DNA of 64,000 nucleotides from Pseudomonas sp. PDM14. Its GTDB lineage: Bacteria; Pseudomonadota; Gammaproteobacteria; Pseudomonadales; Pseudomonadaceae. The stretch covers positions 1,302,001 to 1,366,000 of the forward strand of contig NZ_JACVAQ010000001.1 of assembly GCF_014851905.1 (NCBI RefSeq). The letters are read 5' to 3'. Both the position numbers and the translations under genes were made by a program. The notes beneath the pieces are model-generated. The model was not told the origin of the DNA. It searched no databases and saw only the letters and a list, made by a program, of their open reading frames with translations. Of the stretch, positions 59,083-64,000 are shown in pieces. Within the stretch, counting starts at the first letter, position 1, and every line of letters begins with the position of its first letter.

Positions 59083-60474
59083 TCAGACGCCGAAGGGATA
59101 GGTGTCCGCCTCGCCAGCGCTGCTCGACGACACCTGGCCGACTGGCGCCACCGCCGTGGTTTCGGCGAACCACAGGTAGGCGTCGAACTGCTCGCCGAGC
59201 ACGGCCTGAAAGTAGTGACTGGCGCGCTCGCTGTCCGGCCGGTAGATCACGCCGATGGCCCGCTGCAGCAACGCCGTGCTCAGGGTCGCGCGAAAGGCCG
59301 CACGCTCGGCGCCGCGCCAGTCGGTGAGCGAAGCCGGCACGCCGGCCAGGAGAAACTGCTGCTCCCAGCTGTCGGCCAGGCTCGGGCGCACCTGTTTGAT
59401 CTGCAGCGGGCCGTCCCAGTCGTCGGCGGCAGCCACGTCGCCGCGGTCGGTGCCCATGCCGATCAGCACCGCCTGCTCGCCCCAGGCAATCCGGCAAAGC
59501 TGGCCGAGGCTGAGCTGCCCCTGCCAGCCCATCTCGGTCGCCGCGGCGTTGCCGATATGCGAGTTGTGCGCCCAGATCACCGCCCGAGCTTCCGGGCCGC
59601 GGTGTTTCATGAACCGCTGCAGGGTGTCGAACATGTGGGTATCGCGCAGGTTCCACGACGACTCACCGGCGCGATAGAGGCTGCGGTAGTACTGCTCGGC
59701 GGCGCGCACCACACGGGCGTTCTGCTCGGCGTCGAACAGCGCCTCGTCACTCTCCGCCGGCGTCGCCACGCGCTGCGCCAGCAGGGCCTGCAGCTGCTTG
59801 ACCACGGCGTCTTCGCAAGCGTCACGGCGGGCCCATTCGACCCACTGAGCGTAGGCCACCGGATCGTCCTGCCAGGGCGTCAGGCAGCTGTAGCGGGCCC
59901 GTGCATGGACCGCGCGGGCTGGGTCGGTGCGTTCCAGGTAGGCCAGCACTTCGCTGATCGAACTGCGCAGGCTGTAGATGTCCAGGCCACGGAACTCGAC
60001 GCGTTCGGAGAGCACGCGCGGCTGGTTGAAGGCGTGCAGCCAGGCGATGAACTCGGTGACCTCGCGATTGCGCCACATCCAGCTGGGGAAGCGGCCGAAC
60101 AGCGGCTCACGACTGACCACTCGCGGCAGGCCACGCACGTGCTGATCGATGGCGCTGGCATCCGGCCAGTCGCCCTCGATGGCGACGATGCCAAAGCCGT
60201 GCTGCTCGACCAGCCGCCGGGTGATCGCGGCGCGGGCACGGTAGAACTCGGCGGTGCCGTGGCTGGCCTCGCCGATCAGCACCACCCGTGCATCGGCGAA
60301 ACGGTCGAACAGAGTGGCGAACTGCGGCGAATCGATATCCGGCAACGGCTCGGCATGCTCGCGCAGCACCGCGGCCAGGTCGGTGACGGGGGGCGGCACC
60401 AGGGTGACGGGCATGTCCACGGGCGGAGCATCCTCCTCGGGAAACAGCTCGAGCTGCTCGGGCGGCCTCGGCAT
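59083..60474 (-). CDS. Erythromycin-esterase-family protein
   Basis: This 463-aa cytosolic protein has LIGEASHGTAEFYRARAAIT (near residues 66-85), AIEGDWPDASAID, and WAHNSHIGNAAATEM, the Glu/His positions of the EreA-like family. Most chromosomal members do not confer macrolide resistance and their substrate is unknown. I therefore give no resistance claim. Confidence 0.9.
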   Translation of the reverse strand: MPRPPEQLELFPEEDAPPVDMPVTLVPPPVTDLAAVLREHAEPLPDIDSPQFATLFDRFADARVVLIGEASHGTAEFYRARAAITRRLVEQHGFGIVAIEGDWPDASAIDQHVRGLPRVVSREPLFGRFPSWMWRNREVTEFIAWLHAFNQPRVLSERVEFRGLDIYSLRSSISEVLAYLERTDPARAVHARARYSCLTPWQDDPVAYAQWVEWARRDACEDAVVKQLQALLAQRVATPAESDEALFDAEQNARVVRAAEQYYRSLYRAGESSWNLRDTHMFDTLQRFMKHRGPEARAVIWAHNSHIGNAAATEMGWQGQLSLGQLCRIAWGEQAVLIGMGTDRGDVAAADDWDGPLQIKQVRPSLADSWEQQFLLAGVPASLTDWRGAERAAFRATLSTALLQRAIGVIYRPDSERASHYFQAVLGEQFDAYLWFAETTAVAPVGQVSSSSAGEADTYPFGV

Positions 60475-60482
60475 GGCGGCGT

Positions 60483-60728
60483 TCAGCTCGGCTGGTTGGA
60501 GCCGTCTTCGCCGGCGATGTCCGGGTCGTCCGGCAACGTCTCCGGGTCTTCGCGCTTGACGGGGCCACGTTCGTCCGGGTGGACCGGTTCATCGGGCTCC
60601 CGACGTTCGGGGGCATGTCCGCCCGGTTCGCGCTTCTCGTCCCGCGGCGTGGGCGGCTGTGGGTCGCGCTGTGGGGTATCAGGCTTTTGCGTGGGCATGG
60701 CGATCACGTCACGAGGCAGTGGGCTCAT
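60483..60728 (-). CDS. Small Pro-rich, highly charged hypothetical protein
   Basis: This encodes 81 aa, or 71 aa if the Met at position 60698 is used. It is almost entirely Pro, Glu, Asp, Arg and Gly (for example PTPRDEKREPGGHAPERREP), hence probably disordered. It lies 8 bp upstream of the esterase-family gene on the same strand. Similar low-complexity proteins are common in Pseudomonas; the function is unknown. Confidence 0.5.
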   Translation of the reverse strand: MSPLPRDVIAMPTQKPDTPQRDPQPPTPRDEKREPGGHAPERREPDEPVHPDERGPVKREDPETLPDDPDIAGEDGSNQPS

Positions 60729-60889
60729 CTGTTTCGAGAGCCTAGAGCCATGCGGTGTTCAGGCTGATTTAGCTGCCGCCGGTCGCGCCAGCGGTAACCG
60801 ATCACAATCCAGGCCATTCGGCAGGCGGCGTGAACCCGGCGCGACGCCGGCAGTCAGCCGCTCTGTCCCTCATGTTTCAGGAGAACCCC

Positions 60890-61822
60890 ATGACCACCAT
60901 GAACGCAGCGCGGATCCACCAGTTTGGCAGCGCCGATGTGATCCACATGGAGAGTGTCGAGATTCCCACCCCGGCGCCCGACGAGGTACTGATCCAGGTC
61001 GGTGCGGCGAGCATCAACCCGGTCGACTACAAGATTCGCGAAGGCCAGTTCCCGCCAGTGCAGGCCGACCAGTTGCCGCTGACCCTGGGCCGCGACCTGG
61101 CCGGCATCGTCCAGGCGGTCGGTAGCCGTGTGAGCAACGTACGCAAGGGCGACGCGGTGTTCTCCATGGTCGGCGCCGATGGCAGCTATGCCGACTATGC
61201 GCTGGTCAAGGCCAGCTACGTCGCGCCGGTGCCGCCCAAGCTCGACTTCGCCACGGCGGCGAGTGTCCCTCTGGCGGCGCAGACCGCGTGGCAGGCGCTG
61301 TTCGACCATGGAAAGCTGCAAGCCGAGCAGTCGGTGCTGATCCACGGCGCCAGCGGCGGCGTCGGTCACTTTGCCGTGCAATTGGCCAAGGCGGCGGGAG
61401 CCACCGTGTATGCGACGGCATCGGCAGAGAACCTGGAATTCCTCCGTTCGCTTGGCGCTGACCTGGCTATCGACTACGAGGCGCAGCACTTCGAACACAT
61501 CTGCCAGAATATCGACCTGGTGATCGACCTGGTCGCCGGAGAAACCCAGGAGCGCTCCTGGGCCGTGTTACGCGAAGGCGGCAGGCTGGTGTCGACCCTC
61601 AGCGAACCAAAGAGCGAGCGGCCAGAGGCGCAAGGCAAGATCGGCACGTTCTTCCTCGTCGAACCCGACGGTGAGCAACTGGAGAAGATCGCCCGCCTGA
61701 TCGAGAGCGGCCAGGTGCGCCCGGTGCTGAGCAAGACCTTTCCCCTGGAAGAGGTGGCCGAAGCGCAGGACTTCCTCGAACACAGCCACGTCAAGGGCAA
61801 GGTGGTACTGGTGGTGCGCTGA
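60890..61822 (+). CDS. NADP-dependent quinone-oxidoreductase-like MDR protein
   Basis: This 310-aa enzyme is a medium-chain dehydrogenase/reductase without the structural zinc Cys cluster. It has VGAASINPVDYKIREGQ, a Rossmann motif HGASGGVGHFAVQLAKAAG and a C-terminal ADH-type end (HVKGKVVLVV). AGGAG lies 7 bp before the ATG. It probably reduces quinones or enones with NADPH. Confidence 0.9.
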   Translation: MTTMNAARIHQFGSADVIHMESVEIPTPAPDEVLIQVGAASINPVDYKIREGQFPPVQADQLPLTLGRDLAGIVQAVGSRVSNVRKGDAVFSMVGADGSYADYALVKASYVAPVPPKLDFATAASVPLAAQTAWQALFDHGKLQAEQSVLIHGASGGVGHFAVQLAKAAGATVYATASAENLEFLRSLGADLAIDYEAQHFEHICQNIDLVIDLVAGETQERSWAVLREGGRLVSTLSEPKSERPEAQGKIGTFFLVEPDGEQLEKIARLIESGQVRPVLSKTFPLEEVAEAQDFLEHSHVKGKVVLVVR

Positions 61823-61905
61823 ACGTCGTCCCGCGGCAAACCTGAACTGCCTGCCGCGGCGGCAACGAGCCTGAGCGTCACAGCCATTGAGCACGGAATG
61901 CCGCC

Positions 61906-62097
61906 ATGCTCAATCCCCCGATCCTGCTCTTCATCGGTGCGGCCGTGATCATCCTGCGGCTCGACCTGTGGGCACGGCATCTGCCTGCTCCCGGTGATCG
62001 GCCTGGCGGTGTGGGGCATGGCCGGCCCACGCGGCATGGTCGAACGCCGGGAGCTCAGCGGGGCACAGCAAGGGCTGAGCGCAGTAAGCAGGCGTGA
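61906..62097 (+). pseudogene. Probable frameshifted small membrane-protein gene
   Basis: The frame begins with a plausible membrane helix (MLNPPILLFIGAAVIILRL). After the GGG near 61970 coding bias moves to another frame, which reads CLLPVIGLAVWGMAGPRGMV, a second helix. Removing one G joins the two into a two-helix protein. The shifted frame does not stop before the terminator, so a second lesion or a sequencing error is possible. Confidence 0.4.
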
Positions 62098-62125
62098 AAA
62101 AGCCCGGATGATCCGGGCTTTTTTC
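62096..62125. terminator. Bidirectional terminator before the DUF4142 gene
   Basis: AGCCCGGA (62101-62108) pairs with TCCGGGCT (62112-62119) across a 3-base loop, with A run before and T run after. It terminates both the plus-strand small gene and the DUF4142 gene on the reverse strand. Confidence 0.87.
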
Positions 62126-62154
62126 CTGCCTGTCGCGAAACCGCTGGCGACGCG

Positions 62155-62679
62155 TTACTGGTCGGCGCCGAGCGTGGCAGCCAATTCTTCGGCCTGCTGC
62201 AGGTGGTGCTCCAGCTTGGGCAGAATGGTGGTGGCGAAGCCGCTGATGTCGGCATCGGTGGACCGCGCCGCCTTGCGGAACAGCTCGACGGTCTCGCCGT
62301 GTGCGACCACCTGGTTATTGGCGTAGGCCTTGTCGAAGGAGGCCTCGCCGCGCAGCTTGAGAACCAGCGCCTTGGCCTGGTTGACCAGCGCCGCCTCATC
62401 GGCGGCTTCGAGGTTCTTGGTCGCCGCCAGGGCGACCAGTTTCTGATTGGCCACGGTGTGGTCGGCCATCATGGCGTTGGCGAAGTCCCTGACTTGCGGC
62501 GATGTGCTTTTTTCCAGGGCGAGCCTGGCCGTTTCGATTTCGGCGATGCCCCTGGCCGAGGCTTCCTCGATGAAGTCCTGATCGTCGATCTTTTCGCTGG
62601 CGGCCACGGCAGCGGTGCCGGCCAGGGTGATCAGCGTCGCGGCGATCAGGCCGCGCGAGAACTGTTGCAGGGTGCGCAT
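62155..62679 (-). CDS. DUF4142 ferritin-like periplasmic protein
   Basis: This encodes 174 aa with a signal peptide (MRTLQQFSRGLIAATLITLA, cleavage near VAASEK). Helical repeats carry DQDFIEEASARGIAEIETAR, VRDFANAMMADHTVANQKL and a late LEHHLQQAEELA. The family has a ferritin-like fold and is often stress-induced. No function is proven. Confidence 0.87.
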   Translation of the reverse strand: MRTLQQFSRGLIAATLITLAGTAAVAASEKIDDQDFIEEASARGIAEIETARLALEKSTSPQVRDFANAMMADHTVANQKLVALAATKNLEAADEAALVNQAKALVLKLRGEASFDKAYANNQVVAHGETVELFRKAARSTDADISGFATTILPKLEHHLQQAEELAATLGADQ

Positions 62680-62876
62680 GGGTGCTTCCTCGGAGACGGG
62701 GCGTCATTCGGTAGAAGCAGCGGCGCAACGCTAAGTTCAGCCAGCGCGATGGCCGGCACGCCGCGCCGTCCGGGCCATGCACTGCGCGCACCAGGTCACC
62801 TTGTCTGTCGCAATCCTGTATTCGGCCAGCCGGACTCAGGGTCTAAGCTGAGCCGATCCCCTTGGTGGAACCCGTC

Positions 62877-64000
<1,124 letters not shown>

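Noticed and set aside
59083..60474. Macrolide resistance from the erythromycin-esterase-family gene
   Set aside because: Family membership alone does not show resistance; most chromosomal homologues have unknown substrates.

Overview
The window looks like a chromosomal segment of a GC-rich gammaproteobacterium, almost certainly Pseudomonas in the broad sense. The reasons are an MvaT/MvaU-type H-NS protein, a NorR/quinol-NO-reductase unit, a LipA family I.1 lipase, FecI/FecR/TonB-receptor and DNA polymerase II loci, and strongly G/C-biased third codon positions. Species cannot be fixed from sequence reading alone. I see no rRNA, tRNA, insertion sequence, prophage or CRISPR array. Many long open frames lie opposite real genes; these are GC-rich shadows and were left out.

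Layout. 1-5649: transport and regulation genes (DHA2 efflux pump running off the left edge, DUF2000, LysE exporter, LysR and GlxA-type regulators, MBL-fold hydrolase, CopD-like membrane protein). 5716-10340: a nitric-oxide defence unit, ytfE/dnrN-norB facing norR. The shared control region holds a sigma-54 promoter, three GGT-N7-ACC NorR sites and an ANR/DNR box. 10429-16280: ycaC hydrolase with a divergent LysR gene, a GNAT acetyltransferase, gdhA, and a DUF3455/ECF-sigma/anti-sigma operon. 16299-20307: a Baeyer-Villiger monooxygenase/SDR/hydrolase operon facing a TetR gene, with two matching operators between them. 20402-24798: small proteins, a decayed AraC gene, lipA behind a sigma-54-like promoter, mvaU and ppnN.

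24799-52164 is the main accessory block, a Wzx/Wzy-type exopolysaccharide locus. An AT-rich leader precedes an rfaH-like gene. About 100 bp after it lies a 12-base match to the Escherichia coli ops element, and then come roughly twenty co-oriented genes. These are a small repeat protein, an outer-membrane barrel, a short polysaccharide-export protein, a tyrosine autokinase, a PHP-type phosphatase, a VpsP-like protein, the priming glycosyltransferase, polymerase, flippase, four glycosyltransferases, a pyruvyl transferase, GDP-mannose and UDP-galactose precursor enzymes, and two acyltransferases. A VanZ-like gene and a convergent ligase/polymerase-family gene close the block. The natural reading is an RfaH-antiterminated long operon making a mannose- and hexose-containing, pyruvylated and acylated polymer, exported through a two-part outer-membrane device.

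52508-64000 returns to housekeeping and stress genes: a FecI-FecR-TonB receptor iron-uptake unit, polB, an erythromycin-esterase-family protein, a quinone-reductase-like enzyme, a disrupted small membrane-protein gene, a DUF4142 protein and the 5' part of an iron-sulfur L-serine dehydratase gene cut by the right edge.
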